Source of the DNA: an uncultured Oscillospiraceae bacterium
Lineage (GTDB): Bacteria > Bacillota > Clostridia > Oscillospirales > Oscillospiraceae
Length of the DNA: 5,631 nt
Assembly: GCA_905233595.1 (NCBI GenBank)
Contig: CAJOFI010000220.1
Span: 1,142 to 6,772, forward strand
Direction: 5' to 3'
Of the stretch, positions 1-5,014 are shown piece by piece. Position numbers and translations under genes: made by a program. Positions within the stretch are counted from its first letter, which is position 1. Each line of letters opens with the position of its first letter. Under the pieces are notes generated by a model. The model had not been told where the DNA came from. It was given only the letters and a program-made list of their open reading frames with translations, and did no database searches.

Positions 1-253
1 TGTCCTCGTCGTAGACGTGCAGCAGCTCGCAGAGCGGCAGGATGTGGTTTTCCTGCAACTCGGGATAGGTCTTTCGCACGATCATCACCTTGATCCCCGG
101 GTACTTGAGGCAGAGCAGCGCGGCCTTGACCCGCACGGCCCAGCTCTTCCCGCCGCCCCGCGCCCCGCCGTAAGCGACGTAACGGTGCGTATCGCGCAAA
201 AACAGCTTCTGCTTCTCATTCGGTTCCGGGATCACCAGCATCCCCATTCCCAT
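1..253 (-). CDS. terL: Phage terminase large subunit, N-terminal part (partial)
   Basis: This is the ATPase/nuclease motor that packages phage DNA into proheads. Only the first 84 codons are present; the frame runs off the left edge. Visible features are an N-terminal NEKQ segment (residues 12-15), consistent with the adenine-recognition motif, and a clear Walker A loop, GGARGGGKS, at residues 29-37. A basic strand and VRKTYPEL follow, as in terminase ATPase domains. The nuclease domain lies outside the window. ATG at 253 is preferred because a GGGAGA ribosome site (260-265) lies 6 nt upstream; in-frame ATGs at 247 and 241 are alternatives. It is the third gene of a leftward cluster, 89 bp after the 79-codon ORF. 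Family assignment is firm from the Walker A context. Whether the gene is intact cannot be judged. Confidence 0.9.
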   Translation of the reverse strand, partial: MGMGMLVIPEPNEKQKLFLRDTHRYVAYGGARGGGKSWAVRVKAALLCLKYPGIKVMIVRKTYPELQENHILPLCELLHVYDED

Positions 254-276
254 CTCTGCTCTCCCAAACAATCCCA

Positions 277-353
277 CCCCTAACGGCTCTCTCCTAACCG
301 TTATGCGCTAACTCCCAGGCGCTAATGCCTAAGCGCTAATGCCTATGCGCTAA
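277..353 (-). repeat. Heptamer-periodic array TTAGNNN, with four 14-bp units
   Basis: Read on the minus strand, the sequence from 353 down to 277 divides into eleven consecutive heptamers, seven of which begin TTAG. TTAGCGC recurs exactly every 14 bp, at 353-347, 339-333, 325-319 and 311-305, and TTAGGCA or ATAGGCA lies between the first copies. The array starts inside the last three codons of the 79-codon ORF, supplies its TAG stop (345-343), and ends shortly before the terL ribosome site. It fills most of the gap between the two genes. No strong hairpin is apparent in it. Function is unknown. Confidence 0.8.
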
Positions 354-582
354 ACTCCTCCGCCTCGCCGACGAAGCAGACGGTCACGCTCTGGCTCGCG
401 CCGCCCTGCAATTCGCGGTGGAGCTGCAAAAGCTCGCGCAGCACGCCGGTCAGCTCCTTGGCGCGTCGGCTGTCTCCCTCGCCGAGCGCGTCCTCCACCT
501 GCCCCAGCGCCAGCCGCGCCGCTTTCCTCACCCGCTCGCGCGAGACCGGCGCGCTCGATGCGCGCTTGCCGGTGCCGCTCAC
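343..582 (-). CDS. Small phage protein upstream of terL, possible terminase small subunit
   Basis: A 79-aa hydrophilic protein. The N-terminus is basic and rich in Ser, Arg and Lys (residues 1-24). A helical, heptad-like stretch follows (about 25-60, with ALGQVEDAL and LRELLQLHRELQ), then a short acidic tail, GEAEEFSA. The position immediately before terL and the helical, basic composition fit a terminase small subunit or another packaging accessory protein. No diagnostic motif is visible, and 79 aa is short for TerS, so this role is inferred from context. The GTG start at 582 has no nearby ribosome site but overlaps the stop of the preceding 23-codon ORF as GTGA, implying translational coupling. 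Its stop codon lies inside the heptamer array. Confidence 0.65.
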   Translation of the reverse strand: MSGTGKRASSAPVSRERVRKAARLALGQVEDALGEGDSRRAKELTGVLRELLQLHRELQGGASQSVTVCFVGEAEEFSA

Positions 583-650
583 AGCAGCCAGGGCGGCCAG
601 CCGCTCTCCTCCATGCTGTGCACGATCGGATCGTCAGGGATCTGTTCCAT
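579..650 (-). CDS. 23-aa ORF ending in WPPWLL, first gene of the phage operon
   Basis: A very short ORF whose product begins MEQIPDDPIVHSME and ends ESGWPPWLL. It has the strongest ribosome site in the window: AGGAGG at 657-662, with 6 nt to the ATG at 650. It also overlaps the next gene by GTGA (579-582). The acidic N-terminus and Trp/Pro-rich C-terminus are distinctive and the frame is uninterrupted. It may be a small phage structural or regulatory peptide, or a leader whose translation drives the downstream ORF. I do not recognise a named family. Real translation is likely because of the ribosome site and the coupling, but no function can be assigned. Confidence 0.6.
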   Translation of the reverse strand: MEQIPDDPIVHSMEESGWPPWLL

Positions 651-656
651 CCGGCC

Positions 657-662
657 CCTCCT
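657..662 (-). promoter_or_regulatory. Strong Shine-Dalgarno (AGGAGG) for the phage operon
   Basis: AGGAGG within AAAGGAGGGG lies 6 nt before the ATG at 650. It is what makes the 23-codon ORF a credible gene. It lies only 3 bp from the palindromic operator at 666-682. Confidence 0.75.
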
Positions 663-665
663 TTC

Positions 666-682
666 GTTCGGTTTAACTGAAC
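666..682. promoter_or_regulatory. Palindromic operator, likely repressor site
   Basis: GTTCGGTTTAACTGAAC is a 17-bp near-perfect palindrome with a central T and one mismatched pair (G against T at the fifth position of each arm). It lies downstream of the leftward promoter and next to the ribosome site of the first phage gene, so a bound repressor would block elongation or cover the leader. Its left arm, GTTCGGTT, recurs at 715, 757 and 876. Assignment to the adjacent S24-type repressor is inferred. Confidence 0.65.
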
Positions 683-756
683 TTAGAACGAAAAAAAATC
701 AGAACACAAGAGCCGTTCGGTTTTTCTCCATGCGTTTGCTCTTGTCCGCTCCTCAA

Positions 757-773
757 GTTCGGTTATACTATAC
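757..773. promoter_or_regulatory. Operator half-site over the leftward -10
   Basis: GTTCGGTT at 757-764 begins a 17-bp stretch that ends in TATAC and covers the minus-strand -10 (767-772). Only the left arm matches the palindrome well. Binding here would occlude polymerase at the phage operon promoter. A further exact GTTCGGTT lies at 715-722, within the transcribed leader. Confidence 0.5.
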
Positions 774-795
774 CACAAGTTTGGCGATTTGTCAA
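767..795 (-). promoter_or_regulatory. Sigma-A promoter of the phage operon
   Basis: On the minus strand a perfect TTGACA (-35, at 795-790) is followed by a 17-bp spacer and TATAGT (-10, at 772-767), preceded by TGG as an extended -10. Transcription would start near 760, giving a leader of about 110 nt before the ATG at 650. Two operator-like elements (666-682 and 715-722) lie within this leader. Confidence 0.75.
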
Positions 796-802
796 GTATA
801 AA

Positions 803-819
803 GTTTTGTTAATCTGAAC
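803..819. promoter_or_regulatory. Central operator between the divergent promoters
   Basis: GTTTTGTTAATCTGAAC has the same 17-bp layout as the palindrome at 666-682, with a good right arm (CTGAAC) and a degenerate left arm. It lies 7 bp upstream of the leftward -35. A further related half-site, GTTCTGTT, lies at 831-838. Confidence 0.5.
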
Positions 820-864
820 TTTACGTTTTCGTTCTGTTTTCCCGACTTTTCGACCGCATAAAAC

Positions 865-893
865 TTGACTTTTTTGTTCGGTTTGGTTATAAT
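865..893 (+). promoter_or_regulatory. Sigma-A promoter of the repressor gene with operator in the spacer
   Basis: TTGACT (865-870), a 17-bp spacer and a perfect TATAAT (888-893) form a strong promoter about 30 bp before the repressor start. GTTCGGTT (876-883) lies inside the spacer, which is direct evidence for negative autoregulation if this element is the repressor site. Confidence 0.75.
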
Positions 894-925
894 AGGTACA
901 GTTAAAGAGGAAAGAGGTGTGCGCC

Positions 926-1708
926 ATGGCCGCTCCCGTTACCTATGACCGCAATTTATTTGCCGCCAATCTTCGGCGCCTCCTTCGGGAACGGAAGGAG
1001 AAGCAGATCGACCTTGCCCAGCTTCTGGGCGTCACCAAGTCCACGGTCTCCGCCTACTGCAGCGGCGCGCAGATGCCCCGTATGGATAAGCTCGAGCAGC
1101 TCGCGCAGCACTTCGGCGTCACCCGGGGGGAGCTGCTGGGGGAAGCGGCGGTCGCGCCTATCGCGCCCCCGCCCGCGCCGGAGCTGCCCATCGACCCGAT
1201 CTACCGCGCCCTGAACGAGACGGGGCAGGGTGAGCTTGTCCGCTACGGGCGCTATCTGGTGCAGCAGCCGGCGTACCAGGCCGCAAAGGAGCCGGAGAAG
1301 CTCGTCTACATCAAGCACTATCTGGTGCCCGCCGCCGCGGGCTACGCCTCCCCCATCGAGGGGGAGGACTATGAGAACATCCCTCTCCCGCCGAGCGCGC
1401 CCGTGGGGGCGGACTTCTGCATCACCGTCCGGGGCGACAGCATGGAGCCCTTCATCCCGGACGGAAGCCTCGTGTACGTGCGCCGGGGCGCGCCGCTTCA
1501 GGAGTTTGAGGTGGGCATCTTCTTTGTGGATGGGGACGTTTACTGCAAGCAGTGGTGTAAGGACTATGCCGGCACGCTGCACCTGCTCTCGGCAAACCCT
1601 CTGCGGCAGGACGCGAACATCAGCATCACCCGCGACGCGGGGCGGAGCTGCATCTGCTTCGGCAAGGTTCTTCTCGACCGCCGCCTCCCCCCGCCCAGCT
1701 ACTACTGA
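926..1708 (+). CDS. Phage-type repressor: XRE helix-turn-helix plus S24 self-cleaving peptidase domain
   Basis: A 260-aa CI/LexA-like repressor. Residues 13-72 form an XRE helix-turn-helix (LAQLLGVTKSTVSAYCSG, then LEQLAQHFGV). A Pro/Ala-rich linker spans about 74-90. The C-terminal S24 domain carries the expected features: a probable Ala138-Gly139 autocleavage bond in PAAAGYA, the nucleophile Ser172 in GDSMEP, and the base Lys208 in VYCKQW. By family knowledge such proteins dimerise, repress phage promoters and self-cleave when RecA is activated by DNA damage. ATG at 926 has AGAGG 8 nt upstream; a GTG at 917 in frame is an alternative with its own GAGG. The promoter and operators in front suggest autoregulation and control of the divergent packaging genes. 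The TGA stop is part of the inverted repeat that follows. The function is well supported; the operator link is inference. Confidence 0.93.
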   Translation: MAAPVTYDRNLFAANLRRLLRERKEKQIDLAQLLGVTKSTVSAYCSGAQMPRMDKLEQLAQHFGVTRGELLGEAAVAPIAPPPAPELPIDPIYRALNETGQGELVRYGRYLVQQPAYQAAKEPEKLVYIKHYLVPAAAGYASPIEGEDYENIPLPPSAPVGADFCITVRGDSMEPFIPDGSLVYVRRGAPLQEFEVGIFFVDGDVYCKQWCKDYAGTLHLLSANPLRQDANISITRDAGRSCICFGKVLLDRRLPPPSYY

Positions 1709-1993
1709 GTTTTGAGTTTTGAGGAGAACGTAATTCAGTAAAAAAATCGGGCAAATTCGTAAAATCTTACGAATTTGCCCGATTTTCTGTTGATTGATGG
1801 TAACGCTTCCGTATAGGCGCCGTCCTTCCCCCGGCGGGGGAAGCTCCCGCGATGCTATGGCACAAGCGCGCATCCTCCCGGCTCCCCCTCCGGGGGGAGC
1901 TGTCGAGCAAGCCCGCGAGCGAGACTGAAGGGGCGACGAGGATGCTGCCCCCCGCAATCGTTTCCCCGCGTTCTCCTCAAAACTCAACACTCA
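1706..1993. mobile_element. Non-coding inverted-repeat element between convergent genes (MITE-like)
   Basis: Bases 1706-1730 and 1969-1993 are inverted repeats matching at 24 of 25 positions, both ending inward in GAGGAGAACG. The outer parts are tandem heptamers of the TTTTGAG type. Inside lie the terminator hairpin (1743-1786), a CTTCCCCC/GGGGGAAG hairpin (1825-1843), a GCTCCCCC/GGGGGAGC hairpin (1881-1900), and GCATCCTC (1870-1877) pairing with GAGGATGC (1938-1945). No open frame here resembles a protein. The layout resembles non-autonomous mosaic repeats seen in gut Clostridia (general impression). AGCTACT flanks both sides (1697-1703 and 2002-2008), but it overlaps coding sequence and may be chance. 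The left end supplies the repressor stop codon. Confidence 0.6.
1743..1786. terminator. Bidirectional intrinsic terminator
   Basis: A perfect 20-bp stem (1743-1762 with 1767-1786) closes a 4-nt loop. Leftward transcripts meet seven U residues right after the stem (A tract at 1740-1746); rightward transcripts meet UUUU with a C interruption. It would end both the repressor transcript and read-through from the convergent DegV gene. Confidence 0.85.
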
Positions 1994-2003
1994 AAACGCA
2001 AAG

Positions 2004-2849
2004 CTACTCCGGCTGTCTCCCGCCACAGAGGTAGAAGACGGCGAGCAGGCCGGGGCCGGTGTGCGCGCCGATGACGACGCCGAGGGAGGAGATATTCACC
2101 TCGCCCACCTGTGGGCAGGCTTTGCGGATCGCGTCACGCACGAATCCGGCGTCTGTCGCGTCCACCCGGCTGAGGTCGTGCGTCACGCCCTCGACGATGG
2201 CCTTGAGCGCGGCTCTGCGGCCTCTGGCCTTCTTCACCACATCCAGCGTCCCCGCGTCGGGGACGTACAGCACGGGCTTGATGCTCAGCAGCGAGCCCAC
2301 CAGCGCCGAAGCGTTGGAGACGCGCCCGCCGCGCTTGAGGTAGTTGAGATCGTCCACGGTGAAGTGGTGCGCGATTTTGAGCTTGTGCTCCTCGCCCCAC
2401 TGAACCAGCGCGTCGAAGCTCTCTCCGGCCTCGTAACGCTCGACCATTCTCTTCACCAGCAGCCCCAGCCCGCCGGAGACGCAGCGCGTGTCCATCACGT
2501 AGAGCTTTCTTTCGGGAAACTCGGCGCGGGCGGTCTCGGCGGCGCGTTTGGCGTTTTCAAAGGAGACGGACATTTTCTCGGACATATCGAGGTAAATCAC
2601 GTCCTTCTCCTGCTCCAGCAGGTTCCGGAAGAACTCGTAATAGCTGTACTCGTTGATCATCGAGGTCTTGAGCAGGTCGCCCTGCCGCATCCCGGCGTAG
2701 ATCTCGGCGCGGGACTCCTCGCGGCAGTCGTCCTCGCGGGGCAGATCGTTGACGGTATAGCCGTAGCGGATGAAGGGGATGTGATGTCTGTCCAGGTACT
2801 CCCGGGGCAGATCGGCGGTCGAAGCGGTGGCAATGATAAAGTCGGGCAT
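2004..2849 (-). CDS. degV: DegV family fatty-acid-binding protein (FakB-like)
   Basis: A 281-aa cytosolic protein of normal DegV length. Family members bind a fatty acid in a deep tunnel; in the FakA/FakB system they present it for phosphorylation. Visible family features are the N-terminal IATASTADLP (residues 6-15), a KTSMIN segment (61-66) at the Thr-Ser lipid-carboxylate position, VDDLNYLKRGGRVS (165-178), SIKPVL (189-194), and the C-terminal IGAHTGPGLLAVFY (260-273) with its conserved His263. The segment around residues 89-99, usually of the SSGLSGTY type, is here MSEKMSVSFEN, so the pocket may differ from well-studied members. ATG at 2849 has AGGAAA close by and AAGGAGT 12 nt upstream. 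It lies 36 bp after the lipoprotein gene on the same strand and is probably cotranscribed. No fakA kinase is in the window. Confidence 0.9.
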   Translation of the reverse strand: MPDFIIATASTADLPREYLDRHHIPFIRYGYTVNDLPREDDCREESRAEIYAGMRQGDLLKTSMINEYSYYEFFRNLLEQEKDVIYLDMSEKMSVSFENAKRAAETARAEFPERKLYVMDTRCVSGGLGLLVKRMVERYEAGESFDALVQWGEEHKLKIAHHFTVDDLNYLKRGGRVSNASALVGSLLSIKPVLYVPDAGTLDVVKKARGRRAALKAIVEGVTHDLSRVDATDAGFVRDAIRKACPQVGEVNISSLGVVIGAHTGPGLLAVFYLCGGRQPE

Positions 2850-2885
2850 GGTTTCCTGTTTACTCCTTATGTATTATGTTAAGAG

Positions 2886-4127
2886 TTATTTCGTATTTCT
2901 CGGATCGATCCCGTCGCAGAGCGGATCGTTCCACCAGCGGGCAACGACCTTGTCGAAGTTCCTGTAATCAAACTGTTCCCGCAGCCTGGCATAGCGCTCG
3001 ACCCAGATCCCCTCGGTCTCCTCGCGCCAGTCCTCGGTCACGCAGACCTGGGTCCACCAGTTGATTTTCGTATCGGGCAGGTCTTGCTTGAGCTGCTCGA
3101 TAAACTCCTTGGGGATATAAGTAAGGCAGCCGATCCAGAGCCGCTCGAGCTGCTTGAAGTCTCTGAGAAACTCGTAGTTTTCCACCTCATAGAGCTTGCA
3201 GATGTTCAGGTGCCGCAGCTCCGTCATCCCGGCGAGTGGGGCGAGATCAATCATTTTTCCGGGATGGTACGCCGATTCACACAGCTCGAGGTATTCCATT
3301 TTGGTGCAGCCTGCGAGGGGCTTGAGATCGCGGAAGGGCATGATCGCGAGGATGCAGACCTCCAGCTCGGGCATTCCCTCAAGGAAGCTGATGTCGCTGA
3401 GGTTGGGGTTGTGCCCAATATCGAGCAGGCGCACCTTGCTGCAATAGCGCAGCTCGTCGCAGTTTCCGTCCTCGAGGTAGTTGGGGGCGATGATGCGCTC
3501 GACGTCCGTGCGCACGGAGAACTCCCGCCCAAACCAGATGCGCCAGACGACCTCGACCTCGGGGAAGGCGTCGCGGATGCGCGCCATGGCCTCGCTGGAG
3601 ACGCCGCAGGAGTCCATGTCGAGGCTCCTGCATTTGGGCATGCAGCGCAGCGCGTGCATCACGCGATCGCCCTCGTCGTCCATTTTGATCTGTCTGAGGT
3701 CAAGCGCGGTGTCGAGCGTCGTGACCGGCTTTCCCCAGAGCCGGAAGCGGTAGAGGAAGTCGATGTCGGGGAAGGCCTCCTGGAGCTGTTGGAGCCGGTT
3801 GAAGCTCAGCCCGCCCGTCTCCGGCTTCGTTCCGAGATCGACGCTCTGCACCGCGGGCATCAGCCGCAGCAACTCGATGGTTTTCGCCACGTCAGAGCCC
3901 CTGAGCCCCTCGAGCTTTATCCTGCGCTCGTCCCCGTGATAGCTTTTCCCGTTTGGAAAGCGCAGCGAGGGCAAGGGGTCGGGGGTATAGACCGGGCTGG
4001 GCGTGGGCTCCTCGCGTATGGCTTCCTCGGGTATGCCTTCCTCCGGCTCATCGGAGGCGGGCGTCTGCCCGCAGCCCGCGAAGAGCACGCAGCAGAGCAG
4101 CAAAAGTAGAAAAGCGATTCGTTTCAT
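2886..4127 (-). CDS. Leucine-rich-repeat lipoprotein
   Basis: A 413-aa predicted cell-surface lipoprotein. Residues 1-19 are a signal peptide with KR, a run of Leu and the lipobox LFAGC (lipidated Cys19). An acidic, Pro-rich linker follows (about 21-55), typical of surface tethers. Two related modules (about 87-139 and 158-209) each end in a motif like AFPDIDFLYRFRLWGKPV or AFPEVEVVWRIWFGREFSV. A third ending, DLPDTKINWWTQVCVTEDW, lies at 349-367. Between them (about 231-335) are internalin-like LRRs such as VRLLDIGHN, MEYLELCES, LRHLNICKL and LERLWIGCL. A Trp/Arg-rich tail closes the protein. ATG at 4127 is chosen because it begins the signal peptide; its ribosome site (GGCGG) is weak. A longer frame to 4304 would add 59 unlikely residues. 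The ligand is unknown. degV follows at 36 bp. Confidence 0.85.
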   Translation of the reverse strand: MKRIAFLLLLLCCVLFAGCGQTPASDEPEEGIPEEAIREEPTPSPVYTPDPLPSLRFPNGKSYHGDERRIKLEGLRGSDVAKTIELLRLMPAVQSVDLGTKPETGGLSFNRLQQLQEAFPDIDFLYRFRLWGKPVTTLDTALDLRQIKMDDEGDRVMHALRCMPKCRSLDMDSCGVSSEAMARIRDAFPEVEVVWRIWFGREFSVRTDVERIIAPNYLEDGNCDELRYCSKVRLLDIGHNPNLSDISFLEGMPELEVCILAIMPFRDLKPLAGCTKMEYLELCESAYHPGKMIDLAPLAGMTELRHLNICKLYEVENYEFLRDFKQLERLWIGCLTYIPKEFIEQLKQDLPDTKINWWTQVCVTEDWREETEGIWVERYARLREQFDYRNFDKVVARWWNDPLCDGIDPRNTK

Positions 4128-4334
4128 AACAGTACCGCCATATCCGTCGCAGCAGGCGTCTTCGGGTAGCGGGCGCAAAGACCCCGCCCCGGCGACCAAA
4201 TGATTTCTGTAAGGAACTGTGTAGAAATAAATTGTGCAAAGATGGCGTAGGATTTTTCGCCTGTAGCGAGGCGGAAAATCGCAGGAATACTTTGTGTATT
4301 TCAAGATTTGACAACGAAGCTTTACCGATTTTTT
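4128..4334 (-). other. Long 5' leader of the lipoprotein gene
   Basis: If the minus-strand promoter at 4335-4363 is used, about 200 nt of untranslated leader precede the lipoprotein ATG. The stretch contains an imperfect inverted repeat at 4251-4280 (12-bp stem, 6-nt loop), which pairs fully, with one G-U, only in the rightward transcript and has one C-A mismatch in the leftward one. A GC-rich part follows (4151-4196). I recognise no riboswitch class and no convincing small ORF with a ribosome site. Confidence 0.4.
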
Positions 4335-4363
4335 ATTATACTCCTGTCCCCGCCAAATTGCAA
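4335..4363 (-). promoter_or_regulatory. Promoter of the lipoprotein-degV unit, sharing its -35
   Basis: On the minus strand TTGCAA (4363-4358) is followed by a 17-bp spacer and a perfect TATAAT (4340-4335). TTGCAA is its own reverse complement and is also the -35 of the opposite promoter. Confidence 0.6.
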
Positions 4364-4386
4364 AAGCTTTTCTTTCGTGTTATACT
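4358..4386 (+). promoter_or_regulatory. Promoter of the metallopeptidase gene, sharing its -35
   Basis: TTGCAA (4358-4363), a 17-bp spacer and TATACT (4381-4386), preceded by TGT as an extended -10. It lies just upstream of the CGGAGG ribosome site, leaving a leader of only about 20 nt. Confidence 0.65.
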
Positions 4387-4411
4387 GCCGAAAAAGAACG
4401 GAGGCATGACG

Positions 4412-4963
4412 ATGGACTACACGGTGGAGATCAAGCGCAGTGAGCGGCGCAGCATGAGCCTGGAGGTGCGCGCGGACGGGACGGTGCTGGTGCGCGCGCC
4501 GATGCGCATGAGCACACCGCGCATCCGCGCCTTTGTGGAGCGCAGCCGTCCCTGGATCGAGCAGCGCCTGCAAAAGCTTCGGGAGCGTGAGCCGGTGCAA
4601 AAGCTGAGCGAGGAGGAGCTCGCGGCGCTCAAGAAGGCGGCGAAGCCGATATTTGCCGAGCGCGCGGCGTTCTATGCGCCGCTTCTGGGTGTGCGCTATG
4701 CGCGCATCGCCGTCCGCTGCCAGAAGAGCAAGTGGGGAAGCTGTTCGGGAAAGGGCAATCTCAACTTCAACTGTCTCCTGCTGCTTGCGCCGGAGGAGGT
4801 ACTGGACTACGTCGTGGTGCACGAGCTGTGCCACCTGCGGGAGATGAACCACTCCCCGCGCTTCTGGGCGCTGGTGGAGAGCGTCCTGCCCGACTGCGCC
4901 GCGCGCCGCCAATGGCTGCGGGAGCACGGCGAAGCGCTCCTCGCAAGGGTCTATTCGCCTTGA
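4412..4963 (+). CDS. YgjP/DUF45 family zinc metallopeptidase
   Basis: A 183-aa predicted cytosolic metallopeptidase-like protein of the YgjP (DUF45, SprT/WLM-like) family. The N-terminal part (1-60) is a beta-rich domain with IKRSERRSMSLEVRADGTV and an RPWIEQRL helix. The family motif SKWGSCSGKGNLNFN is at residues 106-120. The zinc site is HELCH (His137, Glu138, His141), with a likely third ligand, His147, in MNHSPRFW. All expected catalytic residues are present. Substrates of this family are poorly defined. The start at 4412 is chosen because CGGAGG (4399-4404) is 7 nt upstream; the in-frame ATG at 4406 would leave 1 nt. It is transcribed alone, divergently from the lipoprotein gene, and ends where the heptamer-containing repeat begins. 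Family assignment is firm; the biological role is not. Confidence 0.9.
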   Translation: MDYTVEIKRSERRSMSLEVRADGTVLVRAPMRMSTPRIRAFVERSRPWIEQRLQKLREREPVQKLSEEELAALKKAAKPIFAERAAFYAPLLGVRYARIAVRCQKSKWGSCSGKGNLNFNCLLLLAPEEVLDYVVVHELCHLREMNHSPRFWALVESVLPDCAARRQWLREHGEALLARVYSP

Positions 4964-5014
4964 AAAGTGGCCAGTGGTCAGTAAATGAATAGTGAAGAGT
5001 GAAAAGTGAATAAT
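4962..5014 (+). repeat. Heptamer-phased repeat starting at the peptidase stop codon
   Basis: From 4962 the sequence reads GAAAAGT, GGCCAGT, GGTCAGT, then after four bases GAATAGT, GAAGAGT, GAAAAGT and GAATAAT. The first heptamer contains the last two bases of the TGA stop. The second group forms the left inverted repeat of the 113-bp element. Confidence 0.6.

Noticed and set aside
305..360. CRISPR-like appearance of the 14-bp repeats
   Set aside because: Units are only 14 bp with no spacers; the pattern is better described as a heptamer-periodic tandem array.
418..801. Plus-strand 127-codon frame across the phage operon and its promoter
   Set aside because: It runs antisense through the 79-aa and 23-aa ORFs and the operator region, with no ribosome site.
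666..883. Spacings of 49, 42 and 119 bp between GTTCGGTT copies, all multiples of seven
   Set aside because: With only three intervals this can be chance, and the intervening sequence shows no heptamer periodicity.
956..1990. Long minus-strand frame of 344 codons opposite the repressor
   Set aside because: It is antisense to a clear repressor gene, has an Arg/Ala-rich composition typical of a GC-rich shadow frame, and spans the terminator.
2061..2882. Plus-strand 273-codon frame opposite degV
   Set aside because: It mirrors the DegV codons; the minus-strand product matches the family along its full length.
2850..2885. Possible weak heptamer phasing (TAACTCT, TAACATA, ATACATA) after the lipoprotein stop
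   Set aside because: Only three loosely similar units in an AT-rich gap; too weak to count with the other arrays.
3084..4109. Plus-strand 341-codon frame opposite the lipoprotein
   Set aside because: The other strand encodes an obvious signal peptide and LRRs; the plus frame has no ribosome site and no recognisable domain.
4322..4927. Minus-strand 201-codon frame opposite the metallopeptidase
   Set aside because: It is a shadow of the HELCH-containing gene, with low-complexity composition and no ribosome site.
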